The notes: generated by a model from the letters alone, not told the origin. A DNA stretch of 64,000 bases from Chaunax sp. Z400 (GCA_037577475.1 CM075187.1:2172546-2236545); one strand, 5' to 3'; positions 1 to 12,595 are shown, counted from the first letter of the stretch. Numbers and translations are program-made.

Positions 1-830
1 CTAGCTTAGCCTAGCCATTTAGCACGTGTTCCTGATTTATAAAATAATTAACAAGCCGGCGGTAGCCAGTCAACTAGGAGTGTGGTGGATATGTGAGCAA
101 CCGGTTCGTTGAATTGCTCTATATCATTACATTTCCAAAATGTTCGACTAACCGAGTAGCTAAATAGAGAAAAGGTCAATGGTGCTAACAGTTATGTATG
201 TTCCTCCTCCAAAGATTAGCCGGACCCCGTCGTCCAACAACAGAACAGACAGACCCCCCCAATCCAAAAGACAGCCAGCAATGGAAGCTAACTAACCTTA
301 GCGGCAGGGCAACAGAAACCATTCGGTGGTGTTATCGTCCAGTAGTTATTGTCCCAGTCCTCGTCAGTTGGCCCGATTTCGATTAAACAGTTTCTCACTT
401 CGACTGAGCGTCTCGCCCCTGCATTAATCCAAATGATTCAGTGATTTTCGCTTTCATCTGTTCCGCTAGCGGTCTCCTGCTATGTCGAACCTGTTCCTGC
501 TCAACACAGCGGTGTAGCACTAACGTAAAGCCGCTGCTGCTGAGACCATAGCGGGGGCTGAACCGCCTCTCTCTCTCAATAGGTCCGCATGCTCTCTCGC
601 CCCTCCTCTTTACTCAAAGACTGCGCCTCTCCCATGCTCACAACAAATAGTGATGTAGTATTAAGGCTCCAAAACAACAAACACAAACGGCAAGTAGCTG
701 CTACTTTCCACTGAGCCGGGAATTTAACGGCAAAGGATCTGGGGAGAGATGACGAGGAGTTTTTCCTCGCAGTTTTATGGCCTTCAGTTCCATTATGGGT
801 GTTAGAGACTCATAAAGTTGATTTAGAATT
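1..830. promoter_or_regulatory. CpG-enriched segment, possible promoter or first exon of an unseen neighbour
   Basis: Between 200 and 800 there are roughly 30 CpG dinucleotides by eye, well above the surrounding DNA. No convincing coding exon: the short frames at 193-386 have no recognisable motif. Teleost gene starts often look like this, so a gene transcribed leftward off the window edge is possible. This is inference only. Confidence 0.3.
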
Positions 831-861
831 GCTTGAGGTGAAGAATGCAGACAGACAACTA

Positions 862-1405
862 CTGAGAGTACATTCTTATTTTTACTGATGCGTCAAAGGA
901 TCCTGAAACAGGTGCTAAAGGAGCAGCTACTGCAGTCCAAGGTTGGACTGTAGAAAAATTGAACATAGTCACAGTGATTGTGATACAGATGCCAGTACAA
1001 TGGAAAGGAGAGATTCAGTCTCATGAGGTGTTCTCATGGGCTCAGGTATCAGGGGTAAAGGGACTGGTACATCCATGGCAAGACCTAATCTATGAGATTC
1101 ATTCATTAATTCCAGCTCACATAGACATTCAAACTAACGAATGATGAGAAAAAATGGGCAAAAAGCAGGATTGTATGGAAGGAGATAATTGTGGAGTTGC
1201 ATGGGTAAGAGAGTTAATAGTACAGTACACCATAACAAGTGAGGTATTTATGAGTAGAATGACATTTGGACATACTAATATAAACAGTATAGTTACAGGA
1301 AAACATCCTACTGGACTATGTGAAGAATGTAAACAACCAGAGACAGTAAACCATATACTGACATCAAGCAGGCAGTGTGTTTCTGAAAGATACTGCATTA
1401 ATTAA
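862..1405 (+). mobile_element. Relic of a non-LTR retrotransposon RNase H domain
   Basis: Three pieces in shifting frames fit the 3' end of an RNase H-bearing LINE (I/Nimb-like). FTDASKDPETGAKGAA near 888-940 is the RNase H start. LIYEIHSLIPAHIDIQTNE, ending at 1141, contains the PAHxxIxxNE motif. SRMTFGHTNINSIVTGKHPT followed by GLCEECKQPETVNHIL, at 1250-1370, is the LR-GHT-N...GKH-TG-C--C---ETV-H tail. Internal sequence is missing between the first two pieces and stop codons interrupt. The reverse transcriptase is not present in the window. Confidence 0.7.
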
Positions 1406-1664
1406 GAGAATACAAAGAAATCCAACGACAAGGATGCCGTAAAAAAAATCACAGAAGAAGGTTTTTCTAACCTCTGTACTATTTCTTTTGCTAGAATGCA
1501 CATTATTTAGTGAGTCTGATAAGCACATGCACATGAAATCAAAATGCACTTGAAAGTATAGCGGTTGCATTTATTAGAGCTGTGTGTTGGTGATACAATA
1601 ATCAACAATACAGGAATCATGATTCAATATATTATGATACACTGTAAGCAGGGGTTTATGCTAG

Positions 1665-1985
1665 CAGTAGTGCTCAAAAGTCGTTATCTACTCAACCCCA
1701 CATAGATGGAAAGTCAGATAAAGTTTCCCTAGTCTGCAAAACATCACAGCAAAGCAGCGTTGCAGCGTCCTTTTAAACTCCTGAAGAAGATGGAGACTAG
1801 TCTTAAAATAACAACCAAACACAAACATAAAATGACTCCATACAGCTCATATGGCATAAACTCATTCTATAAAGGCCCTGAGATCCCAAATTCATTTGAA
1901 ATGATCCAATTTACAGCCTTTTAAAGCTGAAATATTTACTTCTAAGCTAAAAGCGTTAGCACACACACCCCGTGTTAGGAAGGCA
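1665..1985. repeat. Family A foldback, left arm only
   Basis: Contains TATCTACTCAACCCCAC, TGGAAAGTCAGATAAAGT, CTGAAGAAGATGGAGACTAG, AAATGACTCCATACAGCTCA and the end block AGCTAAAAGCGTTAGCAC, in the order seen in full copies. Confidence 0.65.
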
Positions 1986-2035
1986 GCTTGAACAGTGCAC
2001 GTGTTCTGGATATATTGTAAGATAATATCAGCTGT

Positions 2036-2057
2036 TATTATTATTATTATTATTATT
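2036..2057. repeat. (TTA)n microsatellite
   Basis: Seven TTA units. Confidence 0.8.
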
Positions 2058-3699
2058 GTTTATTTGTCAGGGACAAATGCAAGGAGCATTGTGACAAGTA
2101 ACAATTACAAGATACATGTGTTGCATATAAGATTTCTAGCCAATGGCTAATTTGCAATCTCTGTTCCTGGTTAGGCTTTTCTGCTAAAATCATCACAAAT
2201 TAAAACCATTACTAAAATTAAAACACTAAAGTAAGACACATAGTAAAACATCTTACACATGAACATAAACTTATACATATACATATTACTGTTATAGAAA
2301 TATAGTAAAGAAAATGTAAAAATGTGTGTGCTTCAGTATATGTATATATCTTTGAATATTATGTTTATATTGATGCGTGCATATATGTGCATGTATGTCT
2401 GCCTAAGCCTCCCATACCCTCTGTCTGCCTGAGCTTTTCCCATTCAGCATCGGTGATCACAGATTAATTCTAACATTCCTTTTTCTTTTAACTATTCAAG
2501 ATAATTTGATTAAGAAATGTTCTGTCTTAAACATGTTTAGAATGTTTTTTAGAATCAGAATGCTCTGCAACTTATTGTGGCTTAGATACAAGTGAGTGTT
2601 TTTCATGTCCTACTGGTCTCTAAAACTCAGTGTTATGCTTTGCTTATTCAATGTTAAATTATATATATGTTAGGAATCTTAACACTTAGAAGGCCTTCAA
2701 AATGCTCTTTAAGTTTTCTGCATAAATACATGTAAGAGTTGATCACAACCCTCCGTCTCCTCTCTCCTTCTGACCCTGCTCCATCTGAACCTCCAGAAGG
2801 GGGTCAGGTCAAGCATTGACACTCCAGGAAGTCTACATCTGTGCTGCTTGAAGCCTGTGGAGAAGTACAAGCTGTGAATACAGTGACTTAACATTGAAGG
2901 ATAGTATTTGGGAGATCACAACATACCATGCTGTGTACATAGTTGATGACTCTGCTGAAGCCAGTGCCCTCTAAATGGTCTGAAACCTCTCTGTCTGCTT
3001 CACAGCTTCTAAAGCGCCACCCATCCTGCAGCTCTTTCAGGAAACTTTAAAGGAATCTGTTCAGTCTGAGGGGATCATTAAAGGAAGAATCTGTGGCTAC
3101 ATAATCCTGGTTTTGACAGGCAGAGGTGATTATGAGTCTAATTGAAGTGTTATGTCATTCCACTTGTACGAGGTGTTGGCAACCTGACTTTGCCATATGT
3201 GGCACGCTTCAGGCAGCCTATCTCTTGACCTGGATTTCAGAGGCAGCCCTATCTGTGATGTCAGAGGAGATTGTTTTTCTTTCCAGTGTTGTTCTTTCTG
3301 CTCTGTGGTTTGGGACACCCCCATCTAATCAGCACAACCACCATGTCTTCATCCAGCCGCCACAGAGCAGGAAGGAGAGCTGTTTATTTCAGCTGGGCTG
3401 TCTGGACCCATGTCGGAATAATCCAGCCCCTATCTCCGTGATGCCCAATTTGTCAGCTCACTGATAAAAGCACAAATGTTTCCCTTTTTTTTTTACCAGT
3501 TTGGATGTCGGCAGCTGTTTGTCAGATCCTCTGTGGAGATAAATGGAGCTGTAGACAAAGCCTAAATGGCCAGATAAAATGTCACAACCAGAAAATACTT
3601 AATATCCTAACAGTGATTCGTTTTTAACTCTGCCTCACCTCTAAAACATGCAAAGCCTCATTTTGGTCCTTTTATCATCTCATCTTAAGATGTTATGTT

Positions 3700-4260
3700 T
3701 GCACCAGGTTTGTTGGTTTGTTGGTTTGTTTGTCAGCAGCATTACACAAAAACTGCTGAACAGATTTCCAGTAAACTTGGTGGGGGGGATGGGTCTTAGG
3801 CCAGAGTAGACCCCATGAAATTTTGGTTTGGATTCAGGATTTTTTTCCCCCTCCTTTAACATTGCGAAATAGGGCATTTAGGGGAAAAAAAGTTTTCTTT
3901 AATTTCTCAGGGATCAATGCATGGATCTTTGATGGAAAAAACCAAATCTGGCATATTTAGGGGGTTGGTATCTATGAGTGTGTGCAGTTTGGTGCAGATC
4001 CAATAAAAAATCTGGATCCAGCAGATTTAAATGTTTGGCAAATCCATTCATTTAAATGATGGTTACAGGCTATGAGTTTGATTCTGGATAGAATTAAAGG
4101 GAACTGCTGGGGCTTGATGGAGGTGTTCTAGTTTATTTGTTAGTTTGTTTGTCAGCAGGATTACACAAAAAAAAACATGAGCCATGAAAGAACCCATTAA
4201 ATTTTGATGCAGGAACTGCATGTAGTTTTCAAAAAAAAAATTATTTTACAATTTTAAAAG
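3700..4260 (+). repeat. Interspersed repeat family B (two head-to-tail pieces)
   Basis: Diagnostic blocks are TTTGTTTGTCAGCAG, ATTACACAAAAACTGCTG, CAGATTTCCAGTAAACTTGG, AACATTGCGAAATAGGGCAT and AATTAAAGGGAACTGCTGGG. A second start block (TTTGTCAGCAGGATTACAC) begins at about 4145. The family recurs in this window on both strands. It is common in percomorph genomes; its class is not clear from the sequence. Confidence 0.65.
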
Positions 4261-4819
4261 TTGTTTAATTCCAACTCTGCATGAAAAAATCATCAATCAT
4301 CAAAATCATCTGCAATTTGAAGCCAGAGCTCACAAGTTTCATGGTCATATGGTTCAATCATCAAATCATGACTTGACCTGATGCGTACATGTATAAAATA
4401 AGCACATAGGACCATCTGGACCAGGTCTGGCTATTGACAGTCATCAATAATGAGTTGTTTTAAAGCTCATGAGGGGCAGGTAGAAGTTTGTTTACCAGGA
4501 ATCTTGATTATCTGAGCCATCCTGTGTGCTGAAACGTCCAATAAAGGAGGCGGCGGTCGTATGGACTCACAGCTGACTAGTAAGACATGGGCAGTATGGT
4601 GTGTTGACTTTGTGAACTGGAGGTGCACTAGCTACATTCTAGTGTATAGATTGTACGATGTTTGCATGCCACTTTTCAGAAGCTCTGTTTGCCATTCCAC
4701 ACAATCGCAGTTAGGAACTACACACCAGAAAAGCACAAACCTGCGCCAAGCTAGCTCAGTTTCCCCATTATGTCATTGCACCCAAGAACAACAGTCCCAG
4801 TATAGTCTGGGACCTGGAC

Positions 4820-5170
4820 CATGAAAATCTGGCCCTAGAATCTGGAGCACATTGGTATCATTATTAGTTTGATAGTTATTCTAGAAAAACCTTCACTAAT
4901 GGTGGTTTTCTTCAGGATCTAGATCCAAAACTTGATGATTTCTTCCATGGCACATGCTCCATCCTTCCACCGAGTTTCATGGTAATATGTCGAGTAATTT
5001 ATGTGTAACTGATTTTTTTTTTTAAAAGTCCAAAAAGCATTTTGCAATGTTCAAAAAAGCGGAAAAAAATTCCTGGATCCGTCCCTTTATCCAGATCCAC
5101 TCCACATGCCCATCCCTCCCACCAGGGTTCATGAAAATATGGCAAATAGTTTATTGTGTTGCAAACAGAC
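4820..5170. repeat. Family B-related repeat, inverted relative to 26580-26720
   Basis: TTATTAGTTTGATAGTTATT, CTAGAAAAACCTTCACTAAT, GGTGGTTTTCTTCAGGATCT at 4863-4925 are the reverse complement of 26625-26690. Then comes the CCACCGAGTTTCATGGTAAT block shared with other family B copies. Confidence 0.55.
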
Positions 5171-6189
5171 AAAAACAAACGCTGATGAAAACATCATCAT
5201 TGGCAGAAGCTCAAGGCTCTGCTTCAACTCTGCAAGAGTCTGACGAAGGCCGACCAAAATTTCTCATATATCAGAAAGTCAACTCTGAAATAAGTCATGC
5301 GGCTCAAAACTGGCTCAGATTGTAAAGATATGGCAGCTTTGGAGGGTCAAACTTTGAGTCTTTTGCTTTCAGAGATCTGTTGGGGGAGGGGATGTGTGTG
5401 TGTGTGGGGGGGGGTCATATTGGTTGCCATGGAGGAGGATCCGGAAGGGTTGAGAAATGGATGATGGCAAACAGACTGTACCCAAAACTGACCATGGAAT
5501 TTCTGATGAAATGGAAGTGAAATAGGGTGTATGATGAAATCCTCACTGTTTGGAAATGTTAACAGATTCTGTCTGAATAAGGAAAATCACAAAAATATCT
5601 TATCAAGGGACACTTTTCATGATTGCACTAATACACTTGGAGGCGACCTCAGGGGGGGGAAACACCTGAAGGTGTCTCTTCTACAAGTTATCAAAAAGAA
5701 CCTGAGAGGCCTGTTTGACCAGATCCACAGAACCACAAGAAAGGCCCCACTGAGAGCAACGGCAGCAGCTGAGCAGACCTGGGAGATCCCAAAAGCTGTC
5801 AGCTCATAGATGCATTACACCTCTGAAATAAAAGATGAACAACAGAAAATCCTTCAGAACAGAGAAGAGGCTGGAGGGAAACTCCTCATCAGAACAGAGC
5901 TCCTAAAAGACGAGCTGCTGGATTAATGGAGCTTTGGGGACAAATTAAAATCCTCTTCAGCTGGTGCCATCTTTCAGAACTGTGTCAGATTAGAAATATA
6001 GAATTAGAAAGTGGCAATCTTTGCCTTCTGGGGTAAAACTTCAAACTGATTGGATTCAAGCACAATTAAATCAGAAGCATATGATGAAATATTAGACATC
6101 TGACTGAAATCATGCATTCAGTTTATGAGATGTGTTTTAGATGGAGGTGATGGATACTATGTGGCACGTATTACTATTTATAACACTGG

Positions 6190-6440
6190 TATAATTACAT
6201 GCCAGACTCCATTAACATTTTTAGCTCAGACATAATTCATCCTGCCATCGCTGACATTTATTATCGTCCCCACTGGGCTGGAGTCAAACTGAATGATCTT
6301 GATATCAGAGGCATTTTTTTTATCTGCCTAATCAGACACTATTTCCTTCTTATTATTCACAAATCGGTTTGCAATGCAAAGTCAAGGCTGACATTTATTC
6401 ACCTAACTGCTTCCTCCTCCTCTTCGCTGCGGTGAAGGCA
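6190..6440. promoter_or_regulatory. Candidate conserved non-coding element
   Basis: Unique block with TAAT- and AATCAG-type cores and a GACATTTATT motif repeated (6254 and 6390). Only composition and the absence of repeat matches support it. Confidence 0.25.
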
Positions 6441-6807
6441 GCTCAGAGAGTAAAAAAAGGCAGAATCTCTCTGAAGAGTCTAACGACTGCCTGCATTGTT
6501 GGAATTCCAGTTTAACTTCCTGAGTCTGACCACACCTGGAGGACTGCCAGCACACACTTTTCTCCCATTTTCTCCTTTCCTTCCCTTTATCAACATCATA
6601 TGTAGATTCAATTTAACTGTTTAATGACAGAATCTTTGCAAAGTCAGCCACAACTAAAACAAACTGATTATGTTGTACTAAAAAATTATTATGCCCCAAA
6701 GGTATTTATTTCATTTACTTAGAAAATGTCCATCTAATTTAATTAGATAAATTCAATTTAAAGTTAATCCTCTGGGGTTGTTGATTTTTTTTTTACATCT
6801 TCTCTTA

Positions 6808-7722
6808 AATTCACCATTTTAAGGTACTTGCATACAATATAATGTATTTTATATCTGAATTTACAACACAATCTCAGCTTTCTGACAGAGGAGGCTCCAC
6901 TCAGATAATTTGATCCAAAACCTGAAAAAAGTTCTGAAAATTATTTATATTTTTGGTGTAAACACACCTTTACTCATGTGGATGAATTGTTTTAGTGGGT
7001 CACAGAAACAGTGGAATATTTGATTTAAACAGAAGATAAATGTAGAATAAATGTCTAAAATGACATTTTGTCATGTGTTTTGTTTTCTATGTTGTCTAAT
7101 ATGTAATGTTAGGACCTTTTTACCAAACAGACTCTGCATGTCTGCAGCATTATAACACTGTTCGTCACACATTTGACCTTCAACAAAAAATTGCAGCTCT
7201 ATTGGTTTGAATTTAGTGAGAAAGTCTTTTAAACATATTTTTGATTTAGTCATTCAGATATTTCCTGAAACATCATGTTTCTGTAATGTTTCAAAAAAAT
7301 CTTTGTCATGAAATGTTGTATAAATGTGATTTGATTGTTGCTGGAATCTGAAGACTCTCCTCTAAGATACTCATATTTTCATGAGATCATATGTGACTCA
7401 CAGCAGCCTATAGGAGTAGAGTGAAAGACAACACTTCTACTCAAAAACATGTATGTCAAAATGCCGTTTTAGACATTAATTACACATTTATCTACTATTT
7501 TATTCATATATTTCACGCTTCTGTGAACCTGAGACTTTCATAAATGTGTTTTAAGCTCTAAAACAATTTATCCACATGAGTAAAGGTGTGTTTTCACAGG
7601 AGATTTCAAAAATTGGAATTCAGTTTTTCAGCTTACAGACCAAATTATCTCACATCTTTAGGACAAATGGGAGCCTCATTCCACCGCATCAGGTTATATG
7701 CAAGCACCTTAAAAAGGTGATT
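6808..7722. mobile_element. Foldback (long inverted-repeat) element, family D, full copy
   Basis: The left arm (6808-7075) and right arm (7450-7722) are reverse complements over about 265 bp. The ends match (TTTTAAGGTACTTGCATA and TATGCAAGCACCTTAAAA), the middle matches (ACACACCTTTACTCATGTGG against CCACATGAGTAAAGGTGTGT), and the inner parts match (ATAAATGTCTAAAATG against CATTTTAGACATTAAT-type sequence). The spacer is about 370 bp. No protein is encoded. Pieces of the same family occur at 18255-18640 and 29235-29665. Confidence 0.75.
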
Positions 7723-8322
7723 TAATACGATATATATCAGACTGCAGTGGGTTAATAATGCAGTAAGCAGAGTGTGTGACATGCAGCAAATTGTGCCTTT
7801 ATTTGGCTGCAGTGGGTGCGAGAGACATATTCACACTTGTCCCATGTCCAAGTGAACCGATGTAATGAAACTGGCAGTGGCACACCATCGCTGGAGCTCA
7901 GCTCAGTCAACCATCTGTTAGGTTGCATGGATTCATGCTCAGTAAACTGGAGTGGACCTTGTATGGACATGTTCAAGCATGACTGTCATGACATCAGCGC
8001 TCACCTCAAAACGAACAAAAAAAACCCATTCCTGTGTCTTTCTGATGGAAAGAGCACGTAATCAGAGTATGATTCACTGCATTTCATGTCTGGTCCAGGT
8101 TCCAGTGCTTTATATCAATTTGATGCAGAGACATGTATCAACATTCATGCATCAAATTGTGGCATAAGGCTTTTTAGAGAGCTAGCCAGCCTAGATCTTT
8201 GCTCTCTGATCGTACGCCACAGCATCTACAGTCAACACATGGAGCGATAACGTCGATGTCGTGTACACATTTAATCAGGTCAGTGTTGTGGGGTTTGTTC
8301 ACCTTTTTCAAACAGATTGGAT

Positions 8323-9780
8323 TAAAGGACCAGTTTCAGTCAGTCAGTATCTCCTCACCCTCATGTTGATGGACAGTCGGATGAAGTTTCTTTAGTCCAC
8401 GGATCGTTTTTTGGAGCTTCTCGGCAAACCGACGTTGCAGAATTCTCCTAAACAGCTGAAGAAGATGGCAACTGCTTTAAAAGAAACAACATAAAACAAC
8501 TCCATGTACCTCGTATGACTAAATCCAAGTCTCCCAAACTCATTTGAAAATGTGTTAATTACACCCCATTTCAGCTGAAATCTTCACTGTAGCCTCCACA
8601 CCAATAGCGTTCCTGTAGACGACATCAACGAGAGAGTGAGGTCTGCACGCCGTGGTTTGCTCACACTGAATGTGAGGCAAATTTTTTGTGCAATGCAATT
8701 ACATCTAAAGTCAATGCAATCTGAATTTGTGCAAGTTAAAACATCAACTTGGACGATATATTTGTGTGATGCTGTGTCAGCGTTGAGATTCTCAGTAGGG
8801 AAGTCAAAGCAGAAGAACAAGCTTATTGGAAAATGTTGTGGAGCCAGAAATGTTTGGTTTCCTGAAGTATCTGTGACTTCCACAACAAACACAAGGCAGA
8901 AACTGTTTTTACTTTAGTCGTGGTTTATAATGGAAGGAAACGGCGGAATGAAACATTGCTGGTAGCTTTCTTCTTCCTCTTCTTCCTCTTCTGTGGTTTG
9001 TTGTCACTTTTCTAGAAGAGAAGGGTGAATATATACGCAGAGTGATGTGAGTAAACTCAATGATCCCGTGGGGACATTCCTGCGAATAAACTTAGGTTAA
9101 AATTCTCTCAGCTTTGGGTGTGAACACACCATTACAATGAAAATGGAGATCAAGCATCGGCTCTTGTTGCAGAGATCTTTCTCGCTGTTCTCGTCTAGCG
9201 TTGCACATACATGGGTTTGAGCTCGTGCACCTCAGACAGGTGCATGAGAACGCTTTTATCTTGATGGCCACAGTGAAGAGGAAGAAGAAAAAGATGCTAT
9301 TTACACCCTTTTAGTTGCTGGGATCAAAGATGTTCATGCTCCTCTAGACCAACGAGAATTCACAATCTCTGCATACCTCAGCGTTTTCCTGCTACCAGAC
9401 GTTGTGCCACATACAGCAGAGAGAGCTCTGCATTTTCGTCTTCTGTGTAAATACTGAAATATGCAGACGTTGCATGCTCTTGTTAGTCCCGTGTAGCCTT
9501 GCATGTACACGTGTTCGAGCTCTTGCACATAGCTCTGCTGCGTTTAGCTTTGAGGCTACAAAGAAGATTTCAGTGTAAAAAAAAAAAAAAAAGTGTAAAT
9601 AACATCAGACTTGGATTACGCCATACAGGCTTTATGGAGTCATTTTATGATTTGTATTTTAAATTATCTCCATCATCCTCTTGTGGTTTAGGAGAATGCT
9701 GTAACACTGATTTGCTATGAAGCTCCAGAAAGAAACTTCACCCAACTTTCAATCAGCCTTGGTGTGAGTAGATTATCATT
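8323..9780. mobile_element. Foldback element family A, full copy with extra internal sequence
   Basis: The left arm begins ATTAAAGGACCAGTTTCAGT and holds TTTAGTCCACGGATCG, CTGAAGAAGATGG and GCTGAAATCTTCACTGTAGC. The right arm (about 9560-9780) is its reverse complement: AAGTGTAAATAACATCAGAC, GGCTTTATGGAGTCATTTTA, GAAGCTCCAGAAAGAAACTT. The interior (8640-9550) is unlike the shorter copies and has GAAGAAGAAA-rich and A-rich stretches, probably a nested insertion. Confidence 0.65.
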
Positions 9781-11660
9781 TTTTTCTGCCTACCAACAAT
9801 GAAGTCCATCCCTGACATGAGAATCGATCCGTCGTGGAGATAAGAGGTCCAGCAAGGACACATGAAGGAATTCCTGTCTCTTCCCTCAAGGACAAAGCCG
9901 GTTTTGGCTGCAGTGTTCTCGCTAAGTGGCTGAGCCAGAAGCCCAGAGGAGAATTGCCGCTGCTCAGCCAACTCAAATACAGCCCTGCAGGAAATGCTGA
10001 GCTGGATGGACTGCTGTGTCTAATGGTAAAAGCCCAGCTAGTGCTGAGCCATTTCAGAGCACAGCACTATATCCAGCCCTTTGTCCATCACATGATAAGA
10101 GGCTGTAGGCTGAGAGAAGATGTGGGGGAGCTCTGTTCTCCAGGAAAAAGGGAGGAAAGACTGACATAGATGTATATGTGTTGCCATAGCATTATATGAG
10201 GGAGGAAGAAGAAGAATAGGGGCATTTTCAGTGGGAGGACGGAAAGGGGAGGGGTTCAGAAGAGTGCAGAACCCCCATAAATAAAACTAATGAAATGGCA
10301 GTTGAGTCTGGAGAGAGGTGGAATGGCTGGTTGGGTCTTACCCACTGTCTGATTTATCCCCAGTGTCCCTGTGAGCACAGTGGGGAGATCCATTACCTCA
10401 CCTCATCAATAACATCCCATGGACAGAGAAAACGGCCTGCTTTCCACACCGACACCCACCCCAGGGACCGGCTCAGAGGGCTCACTCGTGGGGGAAGAGG
10501 AAGCCGGTGTGATGTAGTCACTCATATAGAGCAAAAATGTCTCCAGGTGGGGGATGGGTGGCTTTAGGGACGCTGTGCAGGGGGTAGCTCAACATACAGC
10601 ACAGAACAGTCAGCAAGTCTGGATCACATGCATATGCTTCCTACAGGCCATGCAAATTGATGCATTTTCCACATGGACACGGTGAATTCATTGTTATTCT
10701 GTGGGTTGATGGTGAAAAGATAAGCGTGCATTCTCTGAATCAGATGACGCACGGAGCTTTCATCAAAACGAACATCAACAAACAGATTCAGAAGTGGTTG
10801 ATAAGGTTCCACTGATTCGAGGCTGTCGATAAACTGGAACAGAGCAGGTGTACGCAGGGCGAAGATGTACGATAAACTGATTTAAATGATCCCAGAGGGC
10901 AGACTGGGAATATACAGGAAAAAGTTCTTTACTGGGACACCGAGAAGTGGAGTTAAAACATTTGATAATGAGGCCTTGGAAGTGTTTTACACCAGAAATG
11001 AGGTGAAATGTCAACAGAGCCTACGGTCCAGAGGGAGATGATAACAGTACAGAGATAAGACTCCAATAGCAGATAGTGTGAGTGTAGCAATCTCTGTAAC
11101 ACACACTCTCTGTCTTTGTGTTTGTGTGTTTAAAAGTGATCTTTCATGTGCTTTTTTTTTGCAATGAGATCACAAGGTGTCAAGGCTGAGTAAGACACCC
11201 TTAGGGAAGGGCTTTTCAGCAGCACGGCTAAAAGGAGGAAGCTCTGCAGTCAAACAAGCCACAGAGAGACAGAATGAATCCATCTCTCGTCAGCTCCACT
11301 TTATTCTGATCAGGTCTGAGCAGTGAGGACTGCCTGTAGAAAGACTCCCGATTTGGCCTGGGAGATATTCTGTTTGGACTGGGGATTGGGCAACACAGTA
11401 TTTTTAGTTCTGTGAAATGAAGTTGACTGAATCTTGAAGCTAAGCCTCCACACTCTGCTACGTCATCGTGTCCCAAAGCGAGGGCAATCAGAGTTTACTG
11501 TAGTTTCTTTCTCAGGGCTCAGCCGTGTTTTTCAGCAAACAGAAGGCCTGATCACAGCTCACTGTCAAAAAGGCAGAAGGAATCTCCAGGCATGCAGATG
11601 GAAGTCTCCGGTGAACGGCCCCATTTTAAGACTAAAGCACAAGTCCATGGTGAAAGGACA
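9781..11660. other. Intergenic, no gene seen
   Basis: Unique-looking DNA. Open frames of 62-111 codons on either strand have no motif, no splice support and no similarity I recognise. The block 10290-10570 is GC-richer and could be regulatory. Confidence 0.4.
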
Positions 11661-11666
11661 TTTAGA

Positions 11667-12145
11667 CCCCATGTCCACTGCGTAGTACCGGCTCGACTCG
11701 ACTCTAATCTACTTGCCTTTTTTGGTTTTCCATTAGGTAAACAGTACCTGGTACCTGGAACTACTTTTTTAGTATCACCCCCGTTGTGGTTCCAAGAAGG
11801 CTTAGCAAGTAGTAAAAGGTCACGTGAAACATTACAGACCACTGATTGGCCAGAGAGAATCGTTTCTGCGTCATCAAGTCCCAGCCCGAATGGAATATCC
11901 TGCACAGCACAAATCAGTTTAGCAGGTTTAGCGGCCGTATTGAGGAAGTACAGACATTCCTGTCTTAAACAGCTGATGAGAGGATCACGAGAGGTGTGTG
12001 TCACGTTGAAGACTACGCCATGGCAGTTTTGCTCGGCGTCCATCTACCCTGAGGAGGTACCATCGGTAATGGAAAACAACCTGCAGAAAAGTACCAGGTA
12101 CCAAGCCGAGTCGAGTCGAGTCGGTACTACGCAGTGGAGATGTGG
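11667..12145. mobile_element. hAT-like MITE with GTCGAGTCGA terminal inverted repeats
   Basis: The left end CCACTGCGTAGTACCGGCTC and the right end GAGTCGGTACTACGCAGTGG are inverted copies over about 35 bp, including repeated CGACT/AGTCG units and inner ACCTGGTACC blocks. TTTAG flanks both sides (11661-11665 and 12147-12151) and may be what remains of the target duplication. The 479-bp interior has no transposase, so it is non-autonomous. Long open frames here on both strands (up to 212 codons) arise from the palindromic GC-rich ends and are not genes. Confidence 0.8.
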
Positions 12146-12154
12146 CTTTAGGCC

Positions 12155-12595
12155 GTGGCCAACTCCCTTTTGCTGGTTACATGGTACACAATCTCAGTTC
12201 CACGTGTGCTTTATGTATAAGATGAATTAAACCAATCAGAGCATCGTCTCCAATCCCTTTTAAAGGCCAGGTGTGTCCACAATGTTCAAACTCGCCAAGG
12301 GACAGGCAACTACTTATACGAAGCGGCAGAAGCGGAGGTAATGATTTGCTCGCCGGTGATCGGTGAGGCCATTAAATACATCGAGACATGAGGACAGAGA
12401 GTTTTTTCACATCTTCTCTTCACTTCACTGCCCCAAACCAATTCTGGTTCCGTTTCGTCCGTTTCGCCCGAATTCTCCTCAAACGTGCCCAAATATGTAC
12501 AAAATGAACAAAGAGTACAGACGGAAGGCTCCGCCCGTATCCTTATACGTCTCTAACATTGAGTGGAAATGGGCTTTAAGCAAGGTGTTCTAGGC
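12155..12595. repeat. Interspersed repeat family C, copy 1
   Basis: The block GTGAGGCCATTAAATACATC ... GACAGAGAGTTTTTTCACAT ... GTTTCGTCCGTTTCGCC occurs in the same order as at 22270-22440. Adjacent to the hAT-like MITE. Class unknown. Confidence 0.4.

Larger units (their letters stand above)
1986..6189. other. Intergenic, no gene seen
   Basis: Apart from the family B repeats and the (TTA)n listed separately, I see nothing supportable at 2060-3690, 4260-4820 and 5170-6189. Sequence at 2060-2170 resembles a worn LINE tail. Confidence 0.5.

Noticed and set aside
11592..12230. Open frames of 212 (plus) and 163 (minus) codons
   Set aside because: They lie inside the hAT-like MITE and are produced by its GC-rich inverted repeats; no domain pattern.
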